Positions 36,941 through 47,815 of a stretch of 64,000 bases of DNA are shown one piece after another; positions within the stretch are counted from its first letter, which is position 1; each line of letters begins with the position of its first letter. Both the position numbers and the translations under genes were made by a program. The notes under the pieces were generated by a model, which was given only the letters and a program-made list of their open reading frames with translations, was not told where the DNA came from and searched no databases. Source of the stretch: Nymphaea colorata (lineage: Eukaryota; Streptophyta; Magnoliopsida; Nymphaeales; Nymphaeaceae); assembly GCF_008831285.2 (NCBI RefSeq), contig NC_045144.1, positions 20,229,716-20,293,715 on the forward strand, in the 5' to 3' direction.

Positions 36941-39595
36941 ACCCCCCATATCCTCCCTCTTGGACAAGATTGGTCCTTGGGAGAAACTCTAGTGTATTCT
37001 CACTTGAAGACTTAGAGTTTCTCTTGAGCTCTCTCTCTCTCCCTCTTCCTCTTTCCATTTCCTTTTCCAACTTAGAGCAAGCACTCTTGGAGCTTCATTC
37101 AAAAGGAGATCTTCAAGTGAAGGTGTTCATCTTTCTTAGGTCATTTCCCATTAGAGTTATGTAATCTTCATCCCTCTCATTTCTCTCTTCTTTCTTTTCA
37201 TTAATATTTTTATTATTATGTTATTTCTTTTTCTTAAATATAGTCTTGTTGTTGTTTTCATTTTCTCTTCACATCTTCATCTCCCCATGACCAAAGGAGA
37301 TAGTACTCAACCTCTTTTTAGAGACAAGAGGCTATGCTCAAATGCACCGGGAGCATGAGAAGATGAGATGATATTTTATTTTATGATTAAATCATGCTCT
37401 TTCAAGTATTCTTGTTGTTCTTGTTCTTTCTCTTTATCAATATCTTCTTGCTCTTTCTTCTCTTCAATATATTCTTGTTGTTGTTATTTTTTTCCTTAAT
37501 GAATATATTTTTGTTGTTATTGTTATTTCATTTCTTGTTGTTGTTGTTATTCTTTTCCTTAATGAATATATTTTTGTTGTTATTGTTATTTCATTTCTTC
37601 AATATAGTCTTGTTCTTGTTATTTTTTTTTTTTTTTTTTTTTTTTCTTCCCATGACCAAAGGAGATAGCCATCAATCTCTTTTTAGAGACAAGAGGCTAT
37701 GCTCAAGTACACCGGGAACATGGAAAGATGAGATGATCTTTCATTTTAATCATGTTATTTCTTTTCATGAATACATTCTTATTGTTCTTTTGTTTCCTCT
37801 TATTTTTCTCTCTTCCTCATTTCTCCATGGTCAAAAGAGATAACTCTCAATCTCTATTTTAAAGTCAAGAGGCTATACTCAAGTGCACCAGAAACATGAG
37901 AACATGAGGTGGTATATCAATTCATAGTTACATCATGTCTTCCCTCCTAATTGAACTTTGCTTTTTCCATCATCCTCTTTCTTTCTTTCCTTCCTTGAAA
38001 GTTATCTATATATTATGCATGCATAGTTGCTTGGTTCTTTACTTTCATGTGAATGCATGTCGGGAATAAGAGTGTGGTTTGGGGACTCTTTATTTTCATA
38101 TTAATCTTTGAGGTTGGGACTTGTCCAACCCGGGGTAAACCCTCACGAAAATGTACATGTTAATATGCATTTCCATATCATTTTGCGCTAGTTTCCTTCT
38201 TAATCATCACATTAGGAACCCTAACGAGTGCCTCGTTATGTTGCTTGTTTTCTTCCATACCCAACGGTGGAAGAAATATATCCCTTACAACAAACCAAAT
38301 AATAACATTCTATGCTTATATAAATCATATTTTCCAAAACATTTTAAAAAAGAACCTTCTAACATGGCCTTAGGGACTTAGCTTAGACTCTTGCATGAGT
38401 CCAAGCTCCCCTCCGTCACACATTAAATTTGAAGTTGGTAATTTTAAGTTGTTCCTTGATTTTTCTAATTTTGTGAATGTATGGATGTATACACATGTTA
38501 TATACATTTATGCCAACATGATGACCCTCATATTTCTCTCTCTATGCTTTCACTTTCTATTTTATAAATTTTCATATGAGTATGAATACGAATGTACATG
38601 TGCTCCATCTCCTCTCTTTCAAATATTTATTCCTCTTTTCAAGACAAATATCTTCTCTTATAACATTTCTCATACCCATATATGCGTATGATATTTTTCT
38701 TTTCCTCTAAAATATCTATTTCTCTTCGAATCAATACATCTTTTTCTCTTAAACTTTCATATATGTGTATATGTGATGGTATGTACACATGTATGCATGT
38801 CTTTCTTTATATCTCTCTTTCTTTTCATAAGAGTGTTTTATCTCTTGTATTCTTTTTAACATCCTCACCTCATGAACTTTCTATTTACCAACTTCAATAA
38901 GACCACAAACCAAGTAATGACCCAATATTAGAATCATGCTTGATGGTCTACAATCTCTATCCCTTTTCAAAAACTTTTCCTTCTTATATACAATAATTAT
39001 AATAACGAAATCTTAGATGTATGTTGTGGTAGGAATGACATTAGATGAATGTTGTGGTAGAAATGTTTTACATTTTTTTCAATCATATAGGGTAAATGCA
39101 TCTATGCATTCTCACCCACTTTATTTCATTTATGATCACAAGCACCTCTCCAAAGGAACTTAAGCAAGAAGGGATGAAACTCTAGTTAGGTGGTAACCGA
39201 ATTAGAGCAAAATCTCAAACCTACTTAAAGTCTTAAGAGAACACTAAAGTGATTTGAAAATGTTTTTACAAGTTTTTCAAATGATATTTACTAGTTTCAC
39301 TTTTTCCTCAAAACATTTCACATTTTCAAGCAATTCTTCAAGAACCCTTTCAAAAGTTTGAAACTCCAAACTTTCAATATTTTCTACACCGCATATAGAA
39401 TCAAAAAGATGTTTAAGTTAAAACGAAATGCATCAATGATAAACATAATCCTTGGGTTGATTACCCCCGGTAAAGGCGCCGGGAACGATCGATCCTCGTA
39501 CCGACGGGCGAGTCCCTTTCTTTCCTCTTTCAAAACAAAAACCTTATTTTTCTGGAGCACTCCAAAACCAATGAAAATTTTGGGATGCAAACAGA

Positions 39596-39613
39596 TGGCG
39601 ACCGTGATGGGAC
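39596..39613 (+). promoter_or_regulatory. Primer-binding site (tRNA-Arg type)
   Basis: TGGCGACCGTGATGGGA resembles the complement of the 3' end of plant tRNA-Arg: the first eight bases fit fully, then partial match. This tRNA is the usual primer for Tat/Ogre elements. It lies two bases after the proposed LTR end. Confidence 0.7.
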
Positions 39614-40401
39614 CCGTCATCGTTTGACTATGATTATTGATGCATTTTCACTAATTTGAACATCTCATGTATTGCCAATGATAAAACATGTCCCCTATTT
39701 TGGCCTCGACCCCATTGGCATTTCATTGCATTGTTTGATGATTGTGAATGTTTTCTTGCACATAGGACTAATTGAGAAGGATCAATCATGTTCACACATA
39801 TTTATAATCACATACCACCCTTCTCAATTTAGGAGTTGTTTGAAAGCCATGTTTGCTCTTCTATTTTAATCTTCAAATTTAGGCAACATTGCATTAGAGA
39901 GAACTCAATTTATATGATTTCTCATATTTCAAAATTCTTCATACCTATTTGTCCCGGTCATCATGTTGCCGGGCTTGGTCTTTGACGGTAGCACAAGACT
40001 AAGCCTTACAACTAGACCACACCTTGGGCGGGAACGCCCCCTCGTTAGTACCATGAGTGGTAATTTATGGTATATCGACGAGTGTTCAAGAAGAAGTTGA
40101 TGAACTCTACCCTTAGTTGCCTAAGGAAGAATCTATGCTCGTACTAAACCATTTGGCTAAGGTATATAAGCATAACTTGATGTCGGATTATCGTGACACA
40201 AAATTATCTCAATTAGGTTCCTATACCCAATTTTCTAAAAAAAAAAAAGAAGAAAATTATTTCATGATAGATGTTGATGTGCGTGAAACCTTATCTGATG
40301 ATTTGCATCCTCATTCCACACATCTACCTCATATTGTCTTTGTCAATCTAGTCAATGTTTTCCACTAATTCAATTTTTATCTTTTAGAGTCATTATTCAA
40401 G
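39614..40401 (+). other. Leader between primer site and ORF1
   Basis: 788 bp without a long ORF. An 83-codon ORF at 40117-40368 is Lys-rich in the middle (poly-A tract) and has no recognisable domain. Probably untranslated leader. Confidence 0.5.
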
Positions 40402-41622
40402 ATGTATTCTTTCCAACGTGGTGTCACATTCCCTTATGATCACATCCTCTTTGGGGAAGGTCCCGAACGGTCCACCTACATTTCTCTTGAGTATCAACCT
40501 TTGGCTCCCGAATGGTATCGGACTTGGCATCCCACCTTCTCTCGGATGTTTCCTTCTTACTTTGAAGAATGTGAGTTAGAGACAGTGGCAGCTGGAGGAA
40601 TGCAGTCAGTTAATGGAAATTTGGTACATGCAATCGCCGAGCGTTGGAACCCAAGGACCTCCTCTTTTTGGTTTCCATGGGGAGAAATGACAATATTACT
40701 AGATGAATTTGCCGAAATACTAGACCTCCCTATCCCAACTTGTGACCCAAATGATCTATTGGAAAAACAATTCCTTATGAACCCAACCAAGGTCAATGCA
40801 AATGACCTCATTGATCACTTTACTGGACGGAAAACTTGGCCTTTAGTAGAAAACCATGAAAATCAAATTATCAACATGAAAAATTTGTATGAAGAATTTG
40901 GAACCTATGTTGAACCTTCTACCCTACCTCGAAAAGCCATAGGAAGAATTAAACATTGTATGATGCTCTGCACAGTAGGAGTGACCCTTTTTACCAATGG
41001 AAGTGACCTTTTAGATGTCCGTATTGCCCAACTTTTTCGAGTATGGGGGCATAGAGGGACCCGACACTTGTCAGTAGCAATGACAGCCTTAGCCTTCCTT
41101 TACCGAGGACTCACCCGCTTTACCATTGGAGATATCGACTTCATAGAAGGATGCACATATGCTTTACAATTGTGGTTCCTCAAGCATGCGGGACCTCAAG
41201 CCAGTCTATTCAGAAACACTGATGGATCATTGACAACCTTGGAGCAATACCGTCGTTTGATCGAGCAATTGAATGAAGGAGAGATCATTTGGGATTATTG
41301 TGATCGTCGGCAGAGCCTACCCCGATACACTCACCATCATCATGGGCGTACCACACTCTTGGGCCCTTACTTCATAGTTGATTATTGTGCTGATAGATGT
41401 ATGAAACAGTTCTCTCAAAGGCAGAAGATGGTCTCTGTGCATGCACCAATTGGAGCTATTCCCGAATTTGACCTTAGTTCTCCTCAATTGACAGCATTGT
41501 TTGCAGTAGCTCGACAAGAATGGAAGACACAAATATCATACACTTGGTTCATAGGCCCAATGATGAAGAAGGAATATGCTGAGTGGTGGGATGCCAACCG
41601 ACCACCATCCATCCTTCCCTAA
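40402..41622 (+). CDS. ORF1: plant mobile domain (PMD) protein carried by the Tat/Ogre element
   Basis: 406 residues, intact. The central region shows the PMD pattern: LVHAIAERWNPRTSSFWFPW followed by GEMTILLDEFAEILDLPI (about residues 74-112). This is the block seen as ERWRPETHTFHL..GEMTVTLEDVA.LLGLPI in the plant mobile domain family (formerly aminotransferase-like or MAIN/MAIL1-related). Downstream helical segments (ALAFLYRGL, CTYALQLWF, about residues 230-260) also fit. PMD proteins occur both as host genes linked to silencing and as transposon passengers. It lies between the primer site and gag, in the position of the function-unknown ORF1 of Ogre elements. It has no stops while the RT ORF is damaged. 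Its function in the element is unknown. Confidence 0.85.
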   Translation: MYSFQRGVTFPYDHILFGEGPERSTYISLEYQPLAPEWYRTWHPTFSRMFPSYFEECELETVAAGGMQSVNGNLVHAIAERWNPRTSSFWFPWGEMTILLDEFAEILDLPIPTCDPNDLLEKQFLMNPTKVNANDLIDHFTGRKTWPLVENHENQIINMKNLYEEFGTYVEPSTLPRKAIGRIKHCMMLCTVGVTLFTNGSDLLDVRIAQLFRVWGHRGTRHLSVAMTALAFLYRGLTRFTIGDIDFIEGCTYALQLWFLKHAGPQASLFRNTDGSLTTLEQYRRLIEQLNEGEIIWDYCDRRQSLPRYTHHHHGRTTLLGPYFIVDYCADRCMKQFSQRQKMVSVHAPIGAIPEFDLSSPQLTALFAVARQEWKTQISYTWFIGPMMKKEYAEWWDANRPPSILP

Positions 41623-41779
41623 AAAGTTTTATGTTGTCAACTTTGTATTCCTTCTGTCGTTGTCATCTTTATTAGTATCTTTGGATGTAACTTTTAAAAA
41701 CTTGTAATGCAATATGAACCTTCATTTTGTCATCATTTCCGTCCAATAACTCTATTTTCTTATGTCATAAGGTGAATAC

Positions 41780-44503
41780 TTGAAAGCCAACAAGATGGTT
41801 GAAACTAGATCGCAAGCTAAGCAGACTCATCAAAACGAGGCTTCATCCTCTGAACTCCGTTCAGAAACACTTGGCCTCCCAGCAATCGAGCCAGAAGCTT
41901 ACTATATGTTCCGTTTGTTTATGGAGCGATTCATGAAAGAGCAAGAAGAGCAAAAGGCCTTGATGGTTACTCTAGAGCCGGACAATGAAAAGACTGCCAA
42001 GCAAAAAGGAAAGAAGAAAAACAAGTCTTTTGTTGAAAATAAGGATGAAGACAATTTGGGTTCAGATTCGACAACTAGTAAGGAAGAAAAACCCGAACTG
42101 TTTTCTCTCAAAAAGAAAAAGACAACAAAGAAAAATAAAAAGGGAAAAGATGTTATGATAGAAAACAGCTCACCCAGTCCTATCACCACTGAAAGTTCGG
42201 AAGAGAAGCCCAAAAGGAAGAGAAAACCTACCAAGAAAGTAAAAAAGACAAAGAAATACATCACTAGCAGCAGCTCAGACAGTGAGAGTTCTGAAGAAAA
42301 AGTAAAGGAGATCAGGGGCAAGAAGAAAAAGACCAAGCCAGAATTGGTCGAATCAAGTGATGATGAAAGTCCAACTAAGCGCAGATTCTACGAAATGGAG
42401 AAAAGAATGAACAATCTTGAGCTTAGGGGGAAGGGGAAACGTTCATACTCATGTGAGGACTACTACCTTGGCATTGAAGGAGACGAAGACGTGAAAGGCT
42501 TGCCCAGAGAATTCATCAGATATGATGGAACCACTTGTCCACACGTTCATCTTTCAACCTTTTTCAATGATTGCTATAAAATTCGGACAAATAACAGAGC
42601 TTTGTTCCCATATTTTCCAAGAAGTCTTGAAGGCATTGCCGCACAATGGTATAAAGAAAATATCAATCCAATCGAGCTGAAAGAGTTTGACAAGTTGATT
42701 AACATGTTTGTTGAAAGATTCGAACAAAATGCTCCCATGGCTCCAACCCTCAGTACCATTTGCAGTCTTCGTCAGAAACAGGGAGAAAAGGCTCGAGAAT
42801 TCATCCAAAAATGGAGAATGCAATGCAATAAGATGAATGAGCCCATTTCTGAGACACAAGCCTTATCACTCATTAGGAAAAATCTTGCCCAACCCTTGAA
42901 AAGTCTCATCCGCAATGCCCCGATCAAAACCTTTGCTGAGTTGATTGAACAAGCAAACTCGATAGAAGAAGGAATTGAGGAAGGAGATTTTGATGGAATT
43001 ATTGCTCCTATGTACAAAGAAGATGGAAAGAAAGGAGGAATGACACAGTTGCCCGCACACTTCATAGCCAATGCTGGCATTAGAAAGGACCATGAAAATA
43101 ACTACAAGCATGACAAGGACGTCAGTTTCAAGAAGAACACGCAGTTTCTCAAAGGCGACGATGAAAGGAAAAACAAACACCCAGGTTGGAGCTACGACCG
43201 GAAATTCACTCCTCTGAGCCAGTCTCGGGAGAAGATCCTGGAATACCTTCTCGCCAAAGGAACTACCGTCTTGCCAAAAGTATCAGAGCCTCCAAAAATG
43301 ATGGGAGGAAATAAAGAAAAACTGTGCAAGTTTCATCGTACCCCTGGTCATGACACTGAGGATTGTTTTGTCCTCAAAAATATTATTCAAGACTTCATCA
43401 ACAAAGATCTCAAGATTTGTGATGATAACACCCCTGAGATACTAAGGAATCCATTCCCTAACCACGGAAAGGCGGCAGTGGCCATGATCACTATAGGCAC
43501 TCCACTTCCGTACCATCCACAAGAGCACATTCGACCTTATATTGGGAGCAGCTCACACAAAGTCATGGTGGTAGACCAAGGTAAGGAACCTCTAGATTTC
43601 ATTGCTATGATGAATGGAAGGATAGAAAGTTTGCCCAAGAAACTTCCTATGATTCCAAAGACTTTTATCTTACAAGGTGATGAATCATCAAATGACTCCT
43701 CAGATGAAGATCTATGCTATTTGGACGTTCTCCCCTTGGAAGAACGTATGGATGAGGGAGACTCGATTCAAGCTTCTAAAAATCAGTCAATTACCTTCTC
43801 AGAAAAAGACCTCTCAAAATGGGGATATTTCCATGAAGATGCTCTTTACATCGTTGTTCAGGTCAATGGGATGACGGTGCCACATGTTTTGATTGATGGA
43901 GGAAGTGGTTTGAATATTTGTCCTGATCTCACGGCTAAAACATTGGGGTTTCGTGAAAACAAATATTGTTCTGATAATACCAAGATCTACGGATACGATG
44001 GCCGAGGCATGAACAGCAAAGGTACCCTCGACATGAATGTGATCATTGAAAATACTAGCCATTGTATTGTATTTCATGTGGTAGATGTACCACCATCATA
44101 CAACCTGCTTTTGGGACGACCTTGGATCCATCAAGTACGAGGGATCCCATCCACTCTTCATCAATGCATGAAATGGAATTTTGGTCCATCAGTCATCACT
44201 GTCCGTGCTGAGGATCCGGTCAAGAGGTTAATGAAACCTATGCTCCCTAGGCCAATTGATCCGGTAGATGGACCGAGCATAAGAACAACAAAGGACAGAC
44301 CTTTGGAAGAATGGATGCAGAGCATGGAGATAGAGGAACCATCTGGGAATGCTTATACTATTTCAAGCAATTGTGAAAGTTACCAAAAACACCTATTGTA
44401 TGTTCATTTCATGAAAAACCCCAAGCGTTTTCAGTTGCTTCTGCTGGCCTTGGGAAAAATGAAGATGGCATCTTGCAACCGATTAGCATCTCTTTTCAGA
44501 TGA
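41780..44503 (+). CDS. Tat/Ogre gag-protease ORF
   Basis: 907 codons. Residues about 55-200 are a Lys/Glu/Ser-rich low-complexity stretch with alternating basic and acidic runs. About 235-395 is the retrotransposon gag (capsid) domain, including PYFPRSLEGIAAQWY and FVERFEQNAP. The zinc finger is CX2HX4HX4C at C516/H519/H524/C529. The aspartic protease has DGGS with D706, then LLLGRPWIH. The last roughly 35 codons look shifted: from about 44390 the -1 frame reads AGLGKNEDGILQPISISF and MNMRGLGYHEG up to a TGA at 44536, the glycine-rich region expected after protease. The annotated C-terminus may therefore follow a frame break. The ATG at 41780 could be replaced by the one at 41795 (MVETRSQAK), a better-looking gag start. 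Confidence 0.88.
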   Translation: MKANKMVETRSQAKQTHQNEASSSELRSETLGLPAIEPEAYYMFRLFMERFMKEQEEQKALMVTLEPDNEKTAKQKGKKKNKSFVENKDEDNLGSDSTTSKEEKPELFSLKKKKTTKKNKKGKDVMIENSSPSPITTESSEEKPKRKRKPTKKVKKTKKYITSSSSDSESSEEKVKEIRGKKKKTKPELVESSDDESPTKRRFYEMEKRMNNLELRGKGKRSYSCEDYYLGIEGDEDVKGLPREFIRYDGTTCPHVHLSTFFNDCYKIRTNNRALFPYFPRSLEGIAAQWYKENINPIELKEFDKLINMFVERFEQNAPMAPTLSTICSLRQKQGEKAREFIQKWRMQCNKMNEPISETQALSLIRKNLAQPLKSLIRNAPIKTFAELIEQANSIEEGIEEGDFDGIIAPMYKEDGKKGGMTQLPAHFIANAGIRKDHENNYKHDKDVSFKKNTQFLKGDDERKNKHPGWSYDRKFTPLSQSREKILEYLLAKGTTVLPKVSEPPKMMGGNKEKLCKFHRTPGHDTEDCFVLKNIIQDFINKDLKICDDNTPEILRNPFPNHGKAAVAMITIGTPLPYHPQEHIRPYIGSSSHKVMVVDQGKEPLDFIAMMNGRIESLPKKLPMIPKTFILQGDESSNDSSDEDLCYLDVLPLEERMDEGDSIQASKNQSITFSEKDLSKWGYFHEDALYIVVQVNGMTVPHVLIDGGSGLNICPDLTAKTLGFRENKYCSDNTKIYGYDGRGMNSKGTLDMNVIIENTSHCIVFHVVDVPPSYNLLLGRPWIHQVRGIPSTLHQCMKWNFGPSVITVRAEDPVKRLMKPMLPRPIDPVDGPSIRTTKDRPLEEWMQSMEIEEPSGNAYTISSNCESYQKHLLYVHFMKNPKRFQLLLLALGKMKMASCNRLASLFR

Positions 44504-44821
44504 ACATGAGAGGACTGGGATATCATGAAGGAATTTGAAGAAGATCTTGGGGGCTAATAGTATTCACTTTTGTTTCAAAATCCTCCCATGAATTTTGTTA
44601 TTTTGAACATCTTTTTGTCTCGTCTCATGAGAGAACCCATTCTATGAACTAAGAACCTTTTTTTTTTATATATGCAAATGCAAGTAATTTTTTTGTTGTC
44701 AATTTCGTCCAACTCTTTCCTTTATCCTCTTTACAGGATGTCACAACTCAATATGTCTCAGTTTATTATTTTTCCATGAAAGTCCCCCTAGAAAGCATTT
44801 ATCGAACAAGCAGTCAGTGAA
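44504..44821 (+). other. Protease-RT junction, possible intron
   Basis: Related Ogre elements splice out an intron between protease and RT. An acceptor-like TTTCCTTTATCCTCTTTACAG ends at 44736, and another possible acceptor CCCCCTAG ends at 44791. The RT frame is open only from 44792. A GTATGT donor-like site is at 44398, but its phase does not join simply to either acceptor. Splicing is plausible, not shown. Confidence 0.4.
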
Positions 44822-46437
44822 ATGGAACCTATGGCAATACCCGAGTCAGAATTACCAGAATTCACTCAGATTCAGAAACAAGAACATCCCTCATCTTTGG
44901 TGAATGATCCAATTGAAGAAATTAATATTGGAACCAGTGAAGATCCTAAAATTCTTCAAATTGGCACCAGTTTGTTAGTGAATGAGAAGGAAAGATTGAT
45001 GGACTTTCTTATAAGTAACCAAGAAGCTTTTGCTTGGACTTATGAAGATATGCCAGGCTTAGACCCCCAATTGGTCGAACATTGTTTGCCCTTAAATCCT
45101 AATTGCAAGCCGATTAAGCAAAAATTACGCAAGCTTGACCCTCGACTAGAAGGCCCTGTAAAAGAAGGACTAGAGGACTTGCTAAAGGCAAAATTCATTC
45201 GTGCCATCGATTACCCCGAATGGTTGGCGAACATCGTGGTGGTCCCCAAGAAAAATGGCAAAGTTAGGTTGTGCATCGACTTTCGAGACTTGAACAAAGC
45301 CACACCGAAGGATGATTATCCTCTTCCAAACATTGATCTATTGGTAGATAGTACTGCAGGCCATGCAATGTTTTCTTTCATGGATGGATATTCGGGATAT
45401 AATCAAATCAAATTAGCAGTCAAAGATCAACCTAAGACCGCTTTTACTACACCCTGGGGTACATTTTGTTACACGGTAATGCCATTTGGGTTGAAGAATG
45501 CTGGAGCAACCTATCAAAGAGCTATGGCTGCCATCTTCCATGACCAAATGCATAAAATCATGGATACATATATCGATGACATATTGATCAAATCCAAGAC
45601 AAGAGAAGATCACATTGAAACTCTTGCCCAAGTATTCGAGAGGCTTTTACAGTACAAGCTTCGCCTGAATCCTCAAAAATGTGTGTTCGGGGTTGAGTCA
45701 GGCAAACTGTTGGGTTTCATGGTCAGTAAGAAGGGAATTGAAATGGATCTTACAAAAGCTAAGGCAATAATCGATATGCCACCACCTACCAATATCAAGG
45801 AGTTACGAAGCTTGCAAGGACGAATCCAATCCATCAGACGATTCATTCCCAATCTGGCCATGAGATGCGAGCCATTCAACCAGCTACTGAGAAAAGGTGT
45901 CAAGTTTGAATGGGGTTTTGAATGCCAACAGTCATTCGAAAGGATCAAGAAATACCTTCTAAATCCACCAATTCTAAAACCACCAACGTTGGGTAGACCA
46001 TTGCTGCTTTACATCACAGTGAATGAGTCAGCATGTGGCGGCTTTTTGGCACAATATGAGGAAGGAAGTCGCATTGAATATGCAATCTATTACATTAGCA
46101 AGACTTTTGTTCAGTACGAAAAGAAGTACTCTCCAATAGAGAAAACTTGTCTGACATTGGTTTGGATGTGTCAGAAGTTGAGACATTATTTATTAGCTTG
46201 TGAGGTCAATATACTCTCCAAACTAAATCCTCTCAAGTACATCTTGGAACAACCATTCCTTAATGGGCGTATCGCAAAATGACAAGTTCTGTTGATGCAA
46301 TATGATCTTGAATATGTGTCTCAAAAGTCAATCAAAGGACAAACAATTGTGGATCAGTTAGCAGACTTCCCTCAGTACGAAGAAATCAGAACAAATGATG
46401 AGTTTCCAGATGAACATGTACTAAGATTGGAAACGTT
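44822..46437 (+). pseudogene. Tat/Ogre reverse transcriptase-RNase H, interrupted
   Basis: The frame is open from 44792; the first ATG is at 44822. Residues about 60-115 hold the conserved FAWTYEDMPGLDP and KPIKQKLRKL blocks before RT. RT spans about 120-300 with FMDGYSGYNQI, MPFGLKNAGATYQR and the catalytic YIDD at Y250-D253. RNase H begins about 390 (SPIEKTCLTLVWMCQKLRHY). A TGA at 46280-46282 interrupts RNase H where relatives have Trp. The same frame then continues with the expected YDLEYVSQKSIKGQTIVDQL until the N gap at 46438. No integrase is visible before the gap. Confidence 0.88.
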
Positions 46438-46537
46438 NNNNNNNNNNNNNNNNNNNNNNNNNNNNNNNNNNNNNNNNNNNNNNNNNNNNNNNNNNNNNNN
46501 NNNNNNNNNNNNNNNNNNNNNNNNNNNNNNNNNNNNN
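46438..46537. other. 100-N assembly gap
   Basis: Exactly 100 Ns, the usual placeholder for a scaffold gap of unknown length. It cuts the Tat/Ogre element at its RNase H region. Confidence 0.98.
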
Positions 46538-46639
46538 CATGTAAACTTGTGGGTTGAATTGAAAATTTTTGACAAAAACACAAGGGTTTGGACACATTTT
46601 CACTATTTTTTTCTTCAGTGGAGCTTTTCTCCACCCTTC

Positions 46640-47110
46640 TTTTTCACCGAAGCCCATGTCTTGAAAGAAACTCGAACTTGGCTTGAGCTCTACTCGGGTT
46701 TGTTTTCATTAATAGAGCTTGACTCGATTCCAGTTCTTAAAACTCGAACTCGGTTCGAGCAAAAGATTGGTTTGAGTCAGGCCAAGCATTTCATTAAAAA
46801 AAAAAGTTTAAAGAAAGAGGTGGCATGTAGACTTGAGCATTGGACCTCTCATATACTAGTCATATACTAGCCACGTGTGTACCCATTTGATCAATTTATT
46901 TTTTTTCATAATTTTATGAGATATATTTTATATATTTTCTTTCTCGAGCTTACTAAGTTTAACCGAGCCGAGCCCACTTAACTCGGACTCGACTTGTTTA
47001 GGTTATCAAGTTCATTTCATATCTCAAACTCGACTCATTTAATAAACAAGTCGAGTTCAAGTCAAGTTTATCGAACAACTTCAAGTCGAGCTTGACTGGT
47101 TGAACAAACC
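46640..47110. repeat. CTCGAACTCG-rich degenerate repeat
   Basis: Many variants of ACTCGACTTG, CTCGAACTCGG and CGAGCTTGACT occur in both orientations (for example 46672-46765 and 46940-47100). This is a common kind of plant dispersed repeat; the class was not resolved. Confidence 0.5.
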
Positions 47111-47619
47111 TACTAGAGGTGGAGGGTGTGGAGAGTTTGCAAAGAGAGGAGGCACAGTCCAGGCAGAAGGTGCCGAGGGTTTTAGCCCAGAAACCATCTG
47201 CTTGTCTCCACCTAGTGGAGAGTTTCATAGGTGAAGGAGGGCGGCAGATAGTTTGTTGAGGAATGGCAGCAGACGAGAGGGTGAGGTTGGGTGATGTTGA
47301 TGCGAGAAGAAGAAGCCAACGTTTTTTTTTTTCATAAATTTTTTTTTACCCCTTGGGGTGAGATGGAATTTTCTAAAAACAGTTTCCGAAAACCGAACCA
47401 ATGGTAAGTTTTTTTCATCCCACGTTTGATGGGCAAAAAGAAAATTTTAAAAGTTTGAATTTTATTTCTAGTGCTACAGGATATTTCCTGCCCATTAAAC
47501 GGCCCTTAAGTGACAAGCAGTTTCTGCTCCCACCAGGGAGGATAAGGAACATTCACCAGGAATGAGACTTCAATTTAAAAAAATTAACTATGGTGCTAAT
47601 ATGGTGCTAGAGTTTTCAC

Positions 47620-47815
47620 TTGCATTTTTGTGGATGCCAGTTAAAAAAGTTAACTATGGTTTTAGTGGTAATATAGCGCCAGAGAATACCCTCATTTCTG
47701 ATATTAAAGGAAATTGCATTTTCGTGGATGCCGATTAAAAAAGTTAACTATGGTTTTAGTGGTAATATAGCGCCAGAGAATACCCTCATTTCTGATACTA
47801 AAGGAAAGCGCCATG
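47620..47815. repeat. 94-bp tandem duplication
   Basis: GTTAACTATGGTTTTAGTGG starts at 47649 and again at 47743. The units share TATAGCGCCAGAGAATACCC. A partial third unit lies near 47588. Confidence 0.9.

Larger units (their letters stand above)
36184..39593 (+). repeat. Putative 5' LTR (about 3.4 kb)
   Basis: The proposed start is TGTAATCACCCCAAATTT and the end GGGATGCAAACA, two bases before the primer site. Within it are two minisatellites (36250-36440 and 36473-36895), a TATA box at 36934, and three copies of a roughly 100-bp block starting CATGACCAAAGGAGATA or similar (about 37286, 37650 and 37827). The right end is well supported by the primer site. The left end rests on the TG rule and LTR-like wording, because no 3' LTR is available for comparison. 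Confidence 0.55.
36184..46437 (+). mobile_element. Tat/Ogre-like Ty3/gypsy element carrying a PMD ORF, cut by the assembly gap
   Basis: Order: putative long 5' LTR (36184-39593), tRNA-Arg-type primer site (39596-39613), leader, ORF1 with a plant mobile domain (40402-41622), gag-protease ORF (41780-44503), RT-RNase H ORF (44822-46282) with a continuation to the gap. A long LTR, a tRNA-Arg primer, an extra ORF before gag, a CX2HX4HX4C gag finger and a separate RT ORF downstream of protease are together typical of the Tat/Ogre lineage. Integrase, the second RNase H known in some relatives, and the 3' LTR are not seen; the sequence after the 100 Ns is unrelated. RT has several in-frame or frame-shifting lesions, so this copy is probably inactive. 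Confidence 0.85.

Noticed and set aside
37394-37843. 149-codon Leu/Phe-rich ORF resembling a membrane protein
   Set aside because: It is made of TTG/TTC/TTT microsatellite-like spacers inside the LTR, between repeat blocks, and has no conserved motif.
41902-42336. Long antisense ORF rich in Phe/Leu/Ser
   Set aside because: It is the complement of the Lys/Glu/Ser-rich gag N-terminus; other antisense ORFs over gag, RT and copia pol are shadows too.
46538-46870. Continuation of the RT-RNase H frame across the gap
   Set aside because: The frame crosses Ns by chance. The peptide after the gap does not resemble RNase H or integrase.
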